Of a stretch of 64,000 bases of DNA, positions 34,133 to 43,092 are shown piece after piece (the first letter of the stretch is position 1; the number at the start of each line of letters is the position of its first letter). The position numbers and the translations under genes were made by a program. This DNA is from VRUE01 sp963703895 (lineage in GTDB: Bacteria > Actinomycetota > Thermoleophilia > Solirubrobacterales > 70-9), in NCBI GenBank assembly GCA_963703895.1, contig CAVPFX010000001.1, positions 310,001 through 374,000 on the forward strand, written 5' to 3'. The notes under the pieces are model-generated. The model saw only the letters and a program-made list of their open reading frames with translations, was not told the origin of the DNA and made no database searches.

Positions 34133-34765
34133 ATGGTTGCAGCCCAAACAGACAAGGTCACGGTGATCACGCTCGGGCCGGAGGGAACATGTCATGAGCG
34201 GGCGGTGCAGCGCTACCTCGAGTTCCAAGGGGTCGACGAATATCGGATCGAGCTGATCACCGACTTCTTCGTCGGTCTCGAGCTGTTGCGCGAGACCCCC
34301 AACGCCTTTCTCGTCCAGTGCAGCGCCCACCCGAAGGTGCACGAGATCACCGAGAAGTACTGGACCGAGGTCTTCGTCGTCGACACCTTCATCTACCCGA
34401 CCAAGCACCTGGTGCTGCTCAGCCGTCGCGACGTCGAGGTGCCGCGCTCGATCGGGATCGTGCCGGCGACCAAGGGCTACGTCGACCTCTCGCAGTGGGA
34501 GGAGGTCATCGACGTCGTCTCCAAGCCGGTGGTCGGCGAGGGGTTGCTGCGCGGCGACTACGACTCCGGCCTCACCCACATGGAGCATGTCGAGGAGCAC
34601 GCCGAGGAGCTGCGGCTCGATCTCGACATCGGCGAAATCGACACAACCTGGGTCGTCTACGGGCGCCAGAAGCGCTTTAAAGGCGAGGTAATCGGGATTC
34701 CCTCGGCACAGCTCTTCGAGCAGGGCGGCCCGAGCGTGACGAGGGTCCCCCCGGTTCACGCCTAG
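34133..34765 (+). CDS. Prephenate-dehydratase-like protein
   Basis: The 210-residue product begins with VTVITLGPEGTCHERAVQRYL, close to the TLGPxGT-S/C-x-x-A motif of prephenate dehydratases and BacA-type prephenate decarboxylases. The rest diverges (TDFFVGLELLRETPNAFLV, HPKVHEITEKYW), and no ACT regulatory domain is present. It may act on prephenate or another small acid, or only share the periplasmic-binding-like fold. It stands alone, divergent from the vWA gene with a 54-bp gap. Confidence 0.6.
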   Translation: MVAAQTDKVTVITLGPEGTCHERAVQRYLEFQGVDEYRIELITDFFVGLELLRETPNAFLVQCSAHPKVHEITEKYWTEVFVVDTFIYPTKHLVLLSRRDVEVPRSIGIVPATKGYVDLSQWEEVIDVVSKPVVGEGLLRGDYDSGLTHMEHVEEHAEELRLDLDIGEIDTTWVVYGRQKRFKGEVIGIPSAQLFEQGGPSVTRVPPVHA

Positions 34766-34897
34766 CACGCGTTACCATCGCGCCCGACGCTGGCGCACCT
34801 CGCAGGGGCCGCCCCGGTGTCGGCATCTAACGACGGATGCGGTGGCGCTGTTGTGGCTGCGACCTGACCCGTTGGCATTTACACCTGGAGTCGGAGC

Positions 34898-35272
34898 ATG
34901 TCCCGCCATGCCGATGAGGCCACCGTCAGGCGCTGGTTCGACGCCTTCAACTCTCGCAACCTCGAAGCAATGCTCGCTTGCATGGACGCCCACGTCGATT
35001 TCCGCCCCCTGAGGCTGGGCGGAATCAAGGCTGCCTACTACTGCCACGTCGGCGTGCGGGAGTGGTTTGCGGATCTGCTGGAGATGGAACATCGCCACCG
35101 CATCGAGCTTCTCGAAGTGCAGGCCTCCAGCGGTGGCGAGGTGATCGCCGCCGGCGCGCTCTCCGCCGCCGAGCCCGGCGGCTCGTCCTCCTTCTGGGCG
35201 GTGGACCAGTTTCAAGACGGCCTGATCGTCGCCGCCCGCCACTTCCTCAGCGACCGGTTCCACCTGCGATGA
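34898..35272 (+). CDS. SnoaL/NTF2-like protein
   Basis: The 124-residue protein has the NTF2 cone fold pattern: ATVRRWFDAFNSRNLEAMLACMDAHVDF (helix FDAFNSRNLEAMLACMD), GVREWFADLLEM, and a C-terminal sheet ending GLIVAARHFLSDRF. Members are small ligand-binding proteins or enzymes such as polyketide cyclases and isomerases. It overlaps the third DUF2294 gene by 4 bp and is probably co-transcribed with it. The 132 bp upstream show no gene. Confidence 0.85.
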   Translation: MSRHADEATVRRWFDAFNSRNLEAMLACMDAHVDFRPLRLGGIKAAYYCHVGVREWFADLLEMEHRHRIELLEVQASSGGEVIAAGALSAAEPGGSSSFWAVDQFQDGLIVAARHFLSDRFHLR

Positions 35273-35649
35273 GCGAGGGGCAGTCCGAGCCGATGGGCGA
35301 GCGCTTGACCGGTGGCGAGTTGAACGCCGCGGTCACGCGGGAGGTCGTCCGCATCCACACCGCGGCGATCGGCCGGGGGCCGAAAAAGTCCTACTCCTTC
35401 CACAGCGGCGACACCCTGATCACCGTCCTGCTCGAGGTTCTGACCCGTGCCGAGCAGAACCTCGTCTCCTACGACGAGGGCGACGCCGTCCTCGCGATGC
35501 GGCAGCTCTCGCAGCGCGCCATGGCCGCGGAGATGAAAGCCGCGGTCACCCGCCTCACCGGCCGCAGGGTGCTGGCCTTCATGTCCGACAACCACCTCGA
35601 CCCCGACATGGCGATCCAGGTCTTCATCCTCGAGTCGGCGCCGGCCTAG
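35269..35649 (+). CDS. DUF2294 (MpsC-like) family protein, copy 3
   Basis: The 126-residue protein matches the two copies near 28.5 kb: TREVVRIHTAAIGRGPKKSY, TLITVLLEVLTRAEQNLV, LTGRRVLAFMSDNHLDPDMA. The GRGP core and the final beta strands are intact. Its ATG overlaps the NTF2-like gene's stop (ATGA), so translation is coupled. Function unknown beyond family membership. Confidence 0.88.
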   Translation: MSEGQSEPMGERLTGGELNAAVTREVVRIHTAAIGRGPKKSYSFHSGDTLITVLLEVLTRAEQNLVSYDEGDAVLAMRQLSQRAMAAEMKAAVTRLTGRRVLAFMSDNHLDPDMAIQVFILESAPA

Positions 35650-35678
35650 GCGGTCTGGGGCCACCCGCGGCGAGCGGC

Positions 35679-36125
35679 TCAGGGCTTGGCCAGCAGGGCG
35701 GCGAGGCGGCGCATCGCTTTGGCGTTTGGCCGGCGGATGAAGGCGCGGGTCATCGCTGGGATCAGGCTTTCGGCGCGCGCCGAGGCCAGCCACTCCAGCG
35801 TGAAGGAGATCTCGGTGCCGTCGTCGGGCAGGCTCCGCAGCCGGTAGGTGCCGCGGGTGCGGCGTTTGCCTTTCAGGCCCACGCCTTCCTCGACCAGCCG
35901 CAGCGGCTTCGCCGCCTCGACGATCTCGAAGTCGGTCCAGTCCTGCGACATCGGCGCGCTGGCCCGCGCCTCGGCTTTTGCCCCTACCCCCTTCCGCGGC
36001 CCGGAGAACTTCCAGTCGACCAGGAAGTGGTCGAGGAAGGCCTCGTGGTTGGCGAGCACGGCGAGGTAGTCGAAGACCTCTTCGGCGGGCTGGGGCACCT
36101 TGACGGAGACGGTCACCGGCTTCAC
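35679..36125 (-). CDS. SRPBCC family protein
   Basis: This 148-residue Bet v1-like protein has the typical start VSVKVPQPAEEVFDYLAVLANH, the central FEIVEAAKPLRLV and the strand EISFTLEWLA, then a C-terminal helix rich in arginine. It probably binds a hydrophobic ligand or acts as a polyketide-cyclase-like protein. It lies 10 bp after a MarR regulator on the same strand and is likely in one operon with it. Confidence 0.9.
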   Translation of the reverse strand: MKPVTVSVKVPQPAEEVFDYLAVLANHEAFLDHFLVDWKFSGPRKGVGAKAEARASAPMSQDWTDFEIVEAAKPLRLVEEGVGLKGKRRTRGTYRLRSLPDDGTEISFTLEWLASARAESLIPAMTRAFIRRPNAKAMRRLAALLAKP

Positions 36126-36135
36126 CGCCGCGATC

Positions 36136-36576
36136 CTACGCCGCGGCTCGCCTGAGCACGGCGCGCAGGGTGCGCTGATCGGCCTCCGAGAGGTTCTTCA
36201 GCCAGGCCGGCGGCTTGCGCGCCTCGCGCATCAGGCGGGCACGCAGGCGGCGGCCCTCGGCGGTGAGGGCGATCAACTTGACGCGGCGGTCGCCGGGGGA
36301 CGCGGTCCGTTCGGCCAGCCCCCGCGCTTCGAGCCCGTCGACGATCCCGGTCACGTTGGAGTTGTCGCAGCGCAGGAAAGTGGCGATCTCGCTCATCGTC
36401 CGCGGCTGGTCGAGTACGCGCAGGGCGCCGAAGGTGGCGGGGCGCAGACCGGACTCCTGAGCGATTGCCAGGAAGGGCGGCGGGTAGACAAGCGAAGCGA
36501 GCAGATCCCAGGCCTCGCTGGCCGTGGAACCGGCGGCCGCTGAGGGCTTGCCCTTCTTCTCCGTCGCCTTGCTCAT
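36136..36576 (-). CDS. MarR family transcriptional regulator
   Basis: This 146-residue regulator has the MarR winged helix: GLRPATFGALRVLDQPRTMS, EIATFLRCDNSNVTGIVDGLEARGL (recognition helix NSNVTGIVDGLEARGL), and the wing DRRVKLIALTAEGRRL. It diverges from the DrrABC-type exporter. The gap contains overlapping promoters and AT-rich repeats, so it probably represses both itself with the SRPBCC gene and the exporter. Confidence 0.93.
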   Translation of the reverse strand: MSKATEKKGKPSAAAGSTASEAWDLLASLVYPPPFLAIAQESGLRPATFGALRVLDQPRTMSEIATFLRCDNSNVTGIVDGLEARGLAERTASPGDRRVKLIALTAEGRRLRARLMREARKPPAWLKNLSEADQRTLRAVLRRAAA

Positions 36577-36591
36577 ATCTTGCCAAAATAC

Positions 36592-36620
36592 ATTCTAGTA
36601 TCAATATTTGAGAACGTCAA
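36592..36620 (-). promoter_or_regulatory. Promoter of the MarR-SRPBCC operon
   Basis: Leftward, TTGACG (complement of 36615-36620), a 17-bp spacer and TAGAAT (complement of 36592-36597) form a good SigA-type promoter. CAATA (36602-36606) and TATTG (36629-36633) arms span the region and could be part of the MarR operator. The rightward exporter promoter must overlap the same AT-rich segment. Confidence 0.65.
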
Positions 36621-36675
36621 CTATCTGGTATTGTCAGCGATCACGTTTCCCGGGAACCGACAGTCTGGAGTGACG

Positions 36676-37673
<998 letters not shown>

Positions 37674-37677
<4 letters not shown>

Positions 37678-38453
37678 GCGGCGAGCTGCGCACCCAGGTC
37701 GGTCAGCTGGCACGGCGCTCGACGCTGCGCACCCTGCGCCAGCCGGCGCAGATCGTCCCGGCCCTCGTCTTCCCGCTCTTCCTGCTCGCGGTCAACTCGG
37801 GCGGGCTGAAAGACACGACCAGCCTGCCCGGATTCCCCACCGACTCCTACCTCACCTTCGCCCTCGCCGTGCCCTTCGTCCAGGGCGCGCTCTTCTCGGT
37901 GATGAACACCGGCACCGACCTCGCCCGCGACATCGAGACCGGCTTCCTCAACCGCCTGGCGCTGACCCCGCTGCGCGGCGCGGCCCTGCTCAGCGGCCTG
38001 CTCGCCGGCACCGTGCTGCTCGGCCTCGTGCAGGCGGTGACCTACCTCAGCGTGGGGCTGATCGCCGGGGCCGAACTGGTCACCGGGGTCGGTGGCGCGC
38101 TGACTATCGTCGCCCTCTCGGTCTCGGTCACGGTCGCCTTCGGCTCGATCGGGCTCTTCGCCGCCCTGCGCACCGGCTCCGGTGAGGCGGTGCAGAGCCT
38201 CTTCCCGGTCTTCTTCGTCTTCCTCTTCCTCTCCGCGATGGCGCTGCCGCTGGAACTGCTGCAGACCCAGTGGTTCCACGACGTCGCCGCCGCCAACCCG
38301 GTCACCTACCTGCTCGAGGCCTTCCGCTCGCTGCTCTTCGAAGGCTGGGACGCGGGTGCGCTGGCGCTTGGCTTCGGCATCGCCGCCGCGGTGCTGATCG
38401 TCGGCATGCTCGCGGCGAGCGCCGCGATGAAGACGCGGCTGGTGCGGACATGA
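37674..38453 (+). CDS. ABC-2 type permease (DrrB-like), first subunit
   Basis: This 259-residue membrane protein has six helices and ABC-2 permease motifs: TLRQPAQIVPALVFPLFLLA at the start and AAANPVTYLLEAFRSLLFEGWD before the last helix. The start GTG overlaps the ATPase stop and its own stop overlaps the second permease start, so all three are coupled. Confidence 0.92.
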
Positions 38454-39247
38454 GCGCGGGCGGAAGCGAGCGCGGCACGGCGAGCTTCAGCGCGATCGCG
38501 CGGGCGGTCGCCTGGCGCAGCATCCACAACTTCCTCAGCAACCCGGCCTTCCTGGCGCCGGCGATCGTCTTCCCGCTCTTCTTCTTCGTCGCCTTCGCCG
38601 GCGGCCTCTCGGCGGTCGGCAACGTGCCGGGCTTCGACTTCCCCAGCGGCTACACCGCCTTCCAGTTCGTCTTCGTGCTGCTGCAGTCGGCGGCCTTCGG
38701 CGGCGTCTTCACCGGCTTCGGCATCGCCCGCGACTTCGAGATCGGCTTCGCCAACCGCTACCTGCTCGCCGCCAGCAACCGCGGCGGGATCGTCGCCGGC
38801 TACGCGATCGCTGCCCTGACCCGGGCGGCGATCACCTGGGCCGTGCTGACCACGATCGCCCTGATCGCGGGGATGGAGGTCGGCGGCGGCGGGGTCGAAC
38901 TGTTCGGCCTCTACGGGCTGGCGATCCTGACCAACCTGACCGCGACGCTATGGGCGGCGGGGGTGGCAATGCGGGTGCGCTCGATCCAGGGCGGGCCGCT
39001 GATGCAGTTCCCCGTCTTCCTGATCCTCTTCCTCGCCCCGGTCTACGTGCCGCTCAGCCTGCTCAGCGGCTGGATCCACGCCGTCGCCTCGGTCAACCCG
39101 GTGACCGCCCTGCTCGAGGCGGGCCGCGGCTTCATCTCCGGCGAACCCGTCGTCGTCGCCCTGGCCTTCGCCATCGCGCTCACCCTCCCAATCCTCTTCG
39201 CCCTCTGGGCGCGGGGCGGCCTGAGGCGAGCCGAAGCGGCGGGCTGA
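38450..39247 (+). CDS. ABC-2 type permease (DrrB/DrrC-like), second subunit
   Basis: The 265-residue permease is homologous to the preceding subunit (SNPAFLAPAIVFPLFFFVAF, GIARDFEIGFANRYLLA, ASVNPVTALLEAGRGFISGE). The two probably form a heterodimeric pore with the upstream ATPase. ATG 38450 overlaps the first permease's stop by 4 bp. The operon ends at an 18-bp hairpin. Confidence 0.92.
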   Translation: MSAGGSERGTASFSAIARAVAWRSIHNFLSNPAFLAPAIVFPLFFFVAFAGGLSAVGNVPGFDFPSGYTAFQFVFVLLQSAAFGGVFTGFGIARDFEIGFANRYLLAASNRGGIVAGYAIAALTRAAITWAVLTTIALIAGMEVGGGGVELFGLYGLAILTNLTATLWAAGVAMRVRSIQGGPLMQFPVFLILFLAPVYVPLSLLSGWIHAVASVNPVTALLEAGRGFISGEPVVVALAFAIALTLPILFALWARGGLRRAEAAG

Positions 39248-39251
39248 TCAT

Positions 39252-39296
39252 CGAGTCCGTCACAACCCGTGCATATCGCGGGTTGTGACGGACTCG
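39252..39296. terminator. 18-bp perfect hairpin between convergent genes
   Basis: Arms 39252-39269 and 39279-39296 are perfectly complementary with a 9-nt AT-containing loop. It lies 4 bp after the second permease gene and 16 bp before the end of the convergent queuosine-salvage gene. No U-tract follows. Its design matches the 22-bp hairpin at 21246. Confidence 0.75.
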
Positions 39297-39312
39297 CGGA
39301 ACGGCGTTGTTG

Positions 39313-40281
39313 CTAGTAGGCGGTGTTGCGGGAGCGGGGTCGGGGGAGGGACTTGTAGCGGGGGGCGCTGCCGCGGTTCCAGAGGACGCCGTCGGTCTCG
39401 GCGGGTGAGAGCTCCGTCTTCGCGGCGAGCAGCTCGATCGCGTGGACGGCGCAGGCGCGCAGCTCGACCTCCTCGGGTGAGCCGTGCTCGAGCAACTCGC
39501 CGGCTTCGATCCTCGCCTCGAGAGCCGGGTCCAGTCGCAGCACGCCGTCGACGCGGAGCACGTGGGGGACGAGGTTGTCGGCGAAGGCGGTGAGCCGGTC
39601 GAGGTCGCGCAACCTTCCCGGTCCCGTCGCAGCGGTGCCTTGCCCGTCGGCGAGGCCGACGCGATCGATGTCCGCGGCGGCTATCTGGGCCCGCTTGAAG
39701 AAGGGGACCGCGCGACCGTCATATGCCGAGGTGTCGGCGAAGGCATCCCAGGCGGCGAGCACCCCCGCAAGCGCCGGGGCCGAGCCGTTCGCGGCTTCGA
39801 TCACGGCCTCAAAGCAACCGCCGTGCTCGGCGCTGACATGCTCGCCGACGTCGCGCAGGGCGGCTGCGTAATCGGCCATCAGCGGGTGCTCGGGATCCTG
39901 GCCGAGCGCCGTGGCAACTTCACCCGCCTTCAGGCCGGCCAGCTCGGCGGCCGTCCACGGTCCCTGCTCGCGGAAGCGCTCGGTCAACCCCGCCGCGATC
40001 GTGAAGTAGCCGCTGCGGCCGGGTCGCTTGCGGATCGTCGGCCACCAGCCGGAGCCGAAGTTGATCGCGTCGAGGCAGAGGACGAAGGCGGCACGCGACT
40101 CGCGGTCCCCCTCGACCAACTCGGTAGCGGGATCGGGCGGTGGCGAGGTCGCGGCAGGCGGCAAGCCGCCCGCGTAAGACTCGAGGACACCCTCTTCGAT
40201 CCGCACGGAGCGCGCCCGGCCCGCTACCCAGGCGCAGGCCGAGCGCACTCTCGCTGAAACCGAATCTTCCGCCTCACCCAC
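39313..40281 (-). CDS. Queuosine salvage protein (DUF2419/Qng1-like glycosylase)
   Basis: The 322-residue protein carries the hallmarks of the Q_salvage family: FVLCLDAINFGSGWWPTI, AWDAFADTSAYDG, VPFFKRAQIAAADI, RLTAFADNLVPHVLRVDGVL (core FADNLVPHVLR), VELRACAVHAIELL and the ending RYKSLPRPRSRNTAY. Characterised members hydrolyse queuosine 5'-monophosphate to release queuine for tRNA modification. No other queuosine gene is present here. It starts with GTG 40281. Confidence 0.88.
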   Translation of the reverse strand: MGEAEDSVSARVRSACAWVAGRARSVRIEEGVLESYAGGLPPAATSPPPDPATELVEGDRESRAAFVLCLDAINFGSGWWPTIRKRPGRSGYFTIAAGLTERFREQGPWTAAELAGLKAGEVATALGQDPEHPLMADYAAALRDVGEHVSAEHGGCFEAVIEAANGSAPALAGVLAAWDAFADTSAYDGRAVPFFKRAQIAAADIDRVGLADGQGTAATGPGRLRDLDRLTAFADNLVPHVLRVDGVLRLDPALEARIEAGELLEHGSPEEVELRACAVHAIELLAAKTELSPAETDGVLWNRGSAPRYKSLPRPRSRNTAY

Positions 40282-40311
40282 GATCGAGCGAGGTTTTCAT
40301 CTTTGCCCTGC

Positions 40312-41247
40312 TCAGTGGGCGACGCGACGAGAGGTGAGGGCGATGCCCTGACCCACGTAACGACGCTGGCTGCGGTTGCGGCGCTTGCGGCGCGGCTTTG
40401 ACTGGGACTGCGCGGCGGCGGTGCCCGCCTGAGGTGACGACGCTCCGCCCGGCCGCGGCTCAGGCTCCACCCCGACGCCGGAGAGCGTGAGCTGGGCGCC
40501 GCCGTCGCCGTCGCCAGCGAGAAAGAGGCGCGCCGTCTTGGCGCCGGCGCTGATCGGGTCGAAGTTGACCTGCAGGTTGCAGGTCGCGTCGGGGCCCAGC
40601 GGAATGCCGGTGCAGTTCTCGTCGAGCAGGTGGAAGCTGCCGATCGCGCCGCCGGAGATCACGGCGATGAAGACGCCACCGGGCATGTTGCCCTCGTTGG
40701 TGATGTCGATCGTCTTCGTCACCCCGCCGGAGCCAACTTCCACCGTGCCGAAGTTGGTCGGGTCGGTGGCGGGCCTGAGCGCGGGGCGGCCGCCTTCACC
40801 GCTGAGCGCGGCGGTGAAGCTGGTGCCGGCATCGGAGCTGGCGCTGAGCTGGGCCGAGAAGGGCACCGCGTCGTAGGGATTGAAGTTGACCTGGACCGAG
40901 CAAGTTTCACCCGGTTCGAGCGGGTGGTTGAAGCAGTCGCTGTTGCCGGTCCAGAAGGCGCCCGAGCCCGAGCCGACGATGTTGATCGAGTAGACGGGGG
41001 CGGAGACGCCGCCGACATTGCGCAGCTGGAAATTGGTCTGGCCGTTGGAGCGGTTCACTTCCTGCAGGCCGAAGTCATAGCTGCCGGGTTCGAAGGCGAG
41101 CTGCGGAACGACGGGCGGTTCTTCGCCACCTTCGGGAGCCCCGAGCGCGGCAGCGGGAATCGCTGCCAACAGCGCGCAGATGGCGACGACGAAGGTTGTC
41201 GCGGTGGCGCGCCGCGCTGACTTGGACTTGCTTCGGAATGAGAACAT
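40312..41247 (-). CDS. Secreted choice-of-anchor D domain protein
   Basis: This 311-residue exported protein has a basic N-terminus and signal helix (FVVAICALLAAIPAAALGAP). Two ASPM-SPD-2-Hydin-type immunoglobulin-like repeats follow (about 50-155 and 160-260), each with the pattern DFG..V..G...T..F.I.N.G and CxxxxLxPGxTCxxxVxFxP. A proline- and lysine-rich tail (QSQSKPRRKRRNRSQRR) closes the protein, perhaps for wall association. Function unknown. Confidence 0.85.
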   Translation of the reverse strand: MFSFRSKSKSARRATATTFVVAICALLAAIPAAALGAPEGGEEPPVVPQLAFEPGSYDFGLQEVNRSNGQTNFQLRNVGGVSAPVYSINIVGSGSGAFWTGNSDCFNHPLEPGETCSVQVNFNPYDAVPFSAQLSASSDAGTSFTAALSGEGGRPALRPATDPTNFGTVEVGSGGVTKTIDITNEGNMPGGVFIAVISGGAIGSFHLLDENCTGIPLGPDATCNLQVNFDPISAGAKTARLFLAGDGDGGAQLTLSGVGVEPEPRPGGASSPQAGTAAAQSQSKPRRKRRNRSQRRYVGQGIALTSRRVAH

Positions 41248-41316
41248 GGACGCTTCATCGACCGCGGCGCTCGTCTATTTGACGATGCGAAAGAAATTTC
41301 ACTTAAGGAAGTGCAC

Positions 41317-42165
41317 ATGGCACCGATCACGCAGGCCGAGTCAGAGCAGATCGAGAAGGCGAACGCGTCGGGACGGACCCCCGTTGTCTTCATCCACGGC
41401 CTTTGGCTGCTGCCGAGCAGTTGGCAGAACTGGATCGACCTCTTCGAGCAGGCCGGTTACGCGGCGGTGGCGCCCGGTTGGCCCGGTGACCCCGACAGCG
41501 TCGAGGCGGCGCGCGCCAACCCGCAGGCGCTGGCCGGGGTCGGCGTGGTCGCGGTTGCCGACCACTTCGCCGAGGTCATCGGCAAGCTCGACAAGAAGCC
41601 GGCGATCGTCGGCCACTCCTTCGGCGGCCTGATCACCCAGATCCTCGCCGGGAGGGGGCTCTCGATCGCCTCTGTCGCGGTCGACCCGGCCCCGTTCAAA
41701 GGGGTGCTGCCGTTGCCGATCGCGGCGATCCGGACCACCCTTCCCGTGCTCGGCAACCCGCTCAACAAGGGTCGCACCGTGACGCTCAGCTTCGACCAGT
41801 TCCGCTACGGCTGGGCCAACGCGGTCCCCGAGGAGGAGGCGCGGCAGCTGTACGAGGAGTACCACGTCGCCGCTCCCGGCAAGCCGATCTTCCAGGCGGC
41901 GATGGCGAACCTCAATCCCGGCGCCGAGACCAAGGCCGACACCAAGAACCCCGAGCGCGGGCCACTGCTGATCTTCACCGGCGAGGACGACCACGCGGTG
42001 CCGCCGGCAATGAGCGTGGCGGCCTACAAAAAGCAGAAGAGCCACAACCCGGGCGTCACCGAGCACATCGAGATGCCCAACCGCAGCCACTCGCTGACGA
42101 TCGACCACGGCTGGCGCGAGGTCGCCGAGAACGCCCTCGCCTTCGTCAAGCGCTTCGGAGATTGA
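41317..42165 (+). CDS. Alpha/beta hydrolase (serine nucleophile)
   Basis: This 282-residue hydrolase has the oxyanion motif VVFIHGLWLLPSSW, the nucleophile elbow GHSFGG (S101), the acid in FTGEDDHAVPP and the catalytic His in NRSHSLTIDHGW. It starts at ATG 41317 with AAGGAA 6 bp upstream; a GTG two codons earlier is less well placed. A second hydrolase follows 19 bp downstream. Likely an esterase or a related hydrolase; substrate unknown. Confidence 0.9.
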   Translation: MAPITQAESEQIEKANASGRTPVVFIHGLWLLPSSWQNWIDLFEQAGYAAVAPGWPGDPDSVEAARANPQALAGVGVVAVADHFAEVIGKLDKKPAIVGHSFGGLITQILAGRGLSIASVAVDPAPFKGVLPLPIAAIRTTLPVLGNPLNKGRTVTLSFDQFRYGWANAVPEEEARQLYEEYHVAAPGKPIFQAAMANLNPGAETKADTKNPERGPLLIFTGEDDHAVPPAMSVAAYKKQKSHNPGVTEHIEMPNRSHSLTIDHGWREVAENALAFVKRFGD

Positions 42166-42184
42166 CCCCGCTGGAGGTGGGTCA

Positions 42185-43060
42185 ATGTCGGATGGGCTGA
42201 CAGAGCGAGTCCGCGCCTGGCAGGGGCGCGGGCGAAGCGAGGAGTTCCGCGGCTACTCGATCCACACCTTCCGCCAAGAGGGGGAGGGGCCGCTGCTGCT
42301 GCTCCTGCACGGCTTCCCCTCCAGCTCCTATGACTGGCGGTTGCTGCTGGAGCAGGAGATGCCGCCCAATGTGCTCGCCTTCGACTTCCTCGGCTTCGGC
42401 CTCTCCGCGAAGCCGCGCGAGCACGATTACAGCCTCTTCTGGCAGGCCGACCTGGCCGAGGAGCTGGTGCGCCGGCACGGCGACGGGCGGCCCGTCTTCG
42501 TCGTCGCCCACGACATGGGCACCTCTGTCGCCAACGAGCTGATGGCGCGCGGGCTCGAGGGCAAGCTCGGGATCGAGATCGCCGGGATCGTGCTCTTCAA
42601 CGGCAGCATGGTGCTCGAAGTCGCCAGCCCAACCCCGGCGCAAAAGGCCCTGCGCAGCCGCTTCGGCCCTTTGGTCGCCCGCCTCTCCAGCGAGCGCTTC
42701 TTCCGCCACCAGTTCGGCTCGGTCTTCTCCGCCGCGCACCCGCTCAGCGAGGAGGAGGCGGCGGACCAGTGGGCGCTGATCTGCCACAACGGCGGCCGCA
42801 CGCTCGGCCACCGGCTGATCTCCTACATGGACCAGCGCGAAGAGCATGCGGAACGCTGGCACGGCGCGATCCGCGAGTGGCCGGGCGAGCTCGGCCTCGC
42901 CTGGGGCATGCAAGACCCGGTGGCGACCACCGCGGTGCTGGCAGCGCTGCGCGAGCTTCGCCCCGAGGTCCCGGTGAGCGAGCTGCCCGCGCTCGCTCAC
43001 TACCCCCAGCTCGAAGACCCGCGGAGCTTGGCGCAGGCACTCGCGGCGGCGTCGGCCTGA
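42185..43060 (+). CDS. Alpha/beta hydrolase, epoxide hydrolase/haloalkane dehalogenase-like
   Basis: This 291-residue hydrolase has LLLLHGFPSSSYDW and a nucleophile elbow with aspartate (VVAHDMGTS, D110), as in epoxide hydrolases and dehalogenases. The acid LAWGMQDPVA and the His of LPALAHYPQLEDP complete the triad. GGAGGTGG lies upstream of ATG 42185. It is in tandem with the serine hydrolase, so the two may act on the same class of compound. Confidence 0.9.
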   Translation: MSDGLTERVRAWQGRGRSEEFRGYSIHTFRQEGEGPLLLLLHGFPSSSYDWRLLLEQEMPPNVLAFDFLGFGLSAKPREHDYSLFWQADLAEELVRRHGDGRPVFVVAHDMGTSVANELMARGLEGKLGIEIAGIVLFNGSMVLEVASPTPAQKALRSRFGPLVARLSSERFFRHQFGSVFSAAHPLSEEEAADQWALICHNGGRTLGHRLISYMDQREEHAERWHGAIREWPGELGLAWGMQDPVATTAVLAALRELRPEVPVSELPALAHYPQLEDPRSLAQALAAASA

Positions 43061-43081
43061 GGGACGCCCCCAGGCCGACGC
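43049..43081. terminator. 11-bp hairpin at the hydrolase 3' end
   Basis: Arms 43049-43059 and 43071-43081 pair perfectly with an 11-nt loop. The repeat overlaps the hydrolase stop codon and precedes the end of the convergent SGNH gene at 43093. No U-tract is present. Confidence 0.5.
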
Positions 43082-43092
43082 GGCGCGTCGGA

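Noticed and set aside
34079..34768. N-terminal extension of the vWA protein frame
   Set aside because: Antisense to the prephenate-dehydratase-like gene; the signal peptide begins at ATG 34078.
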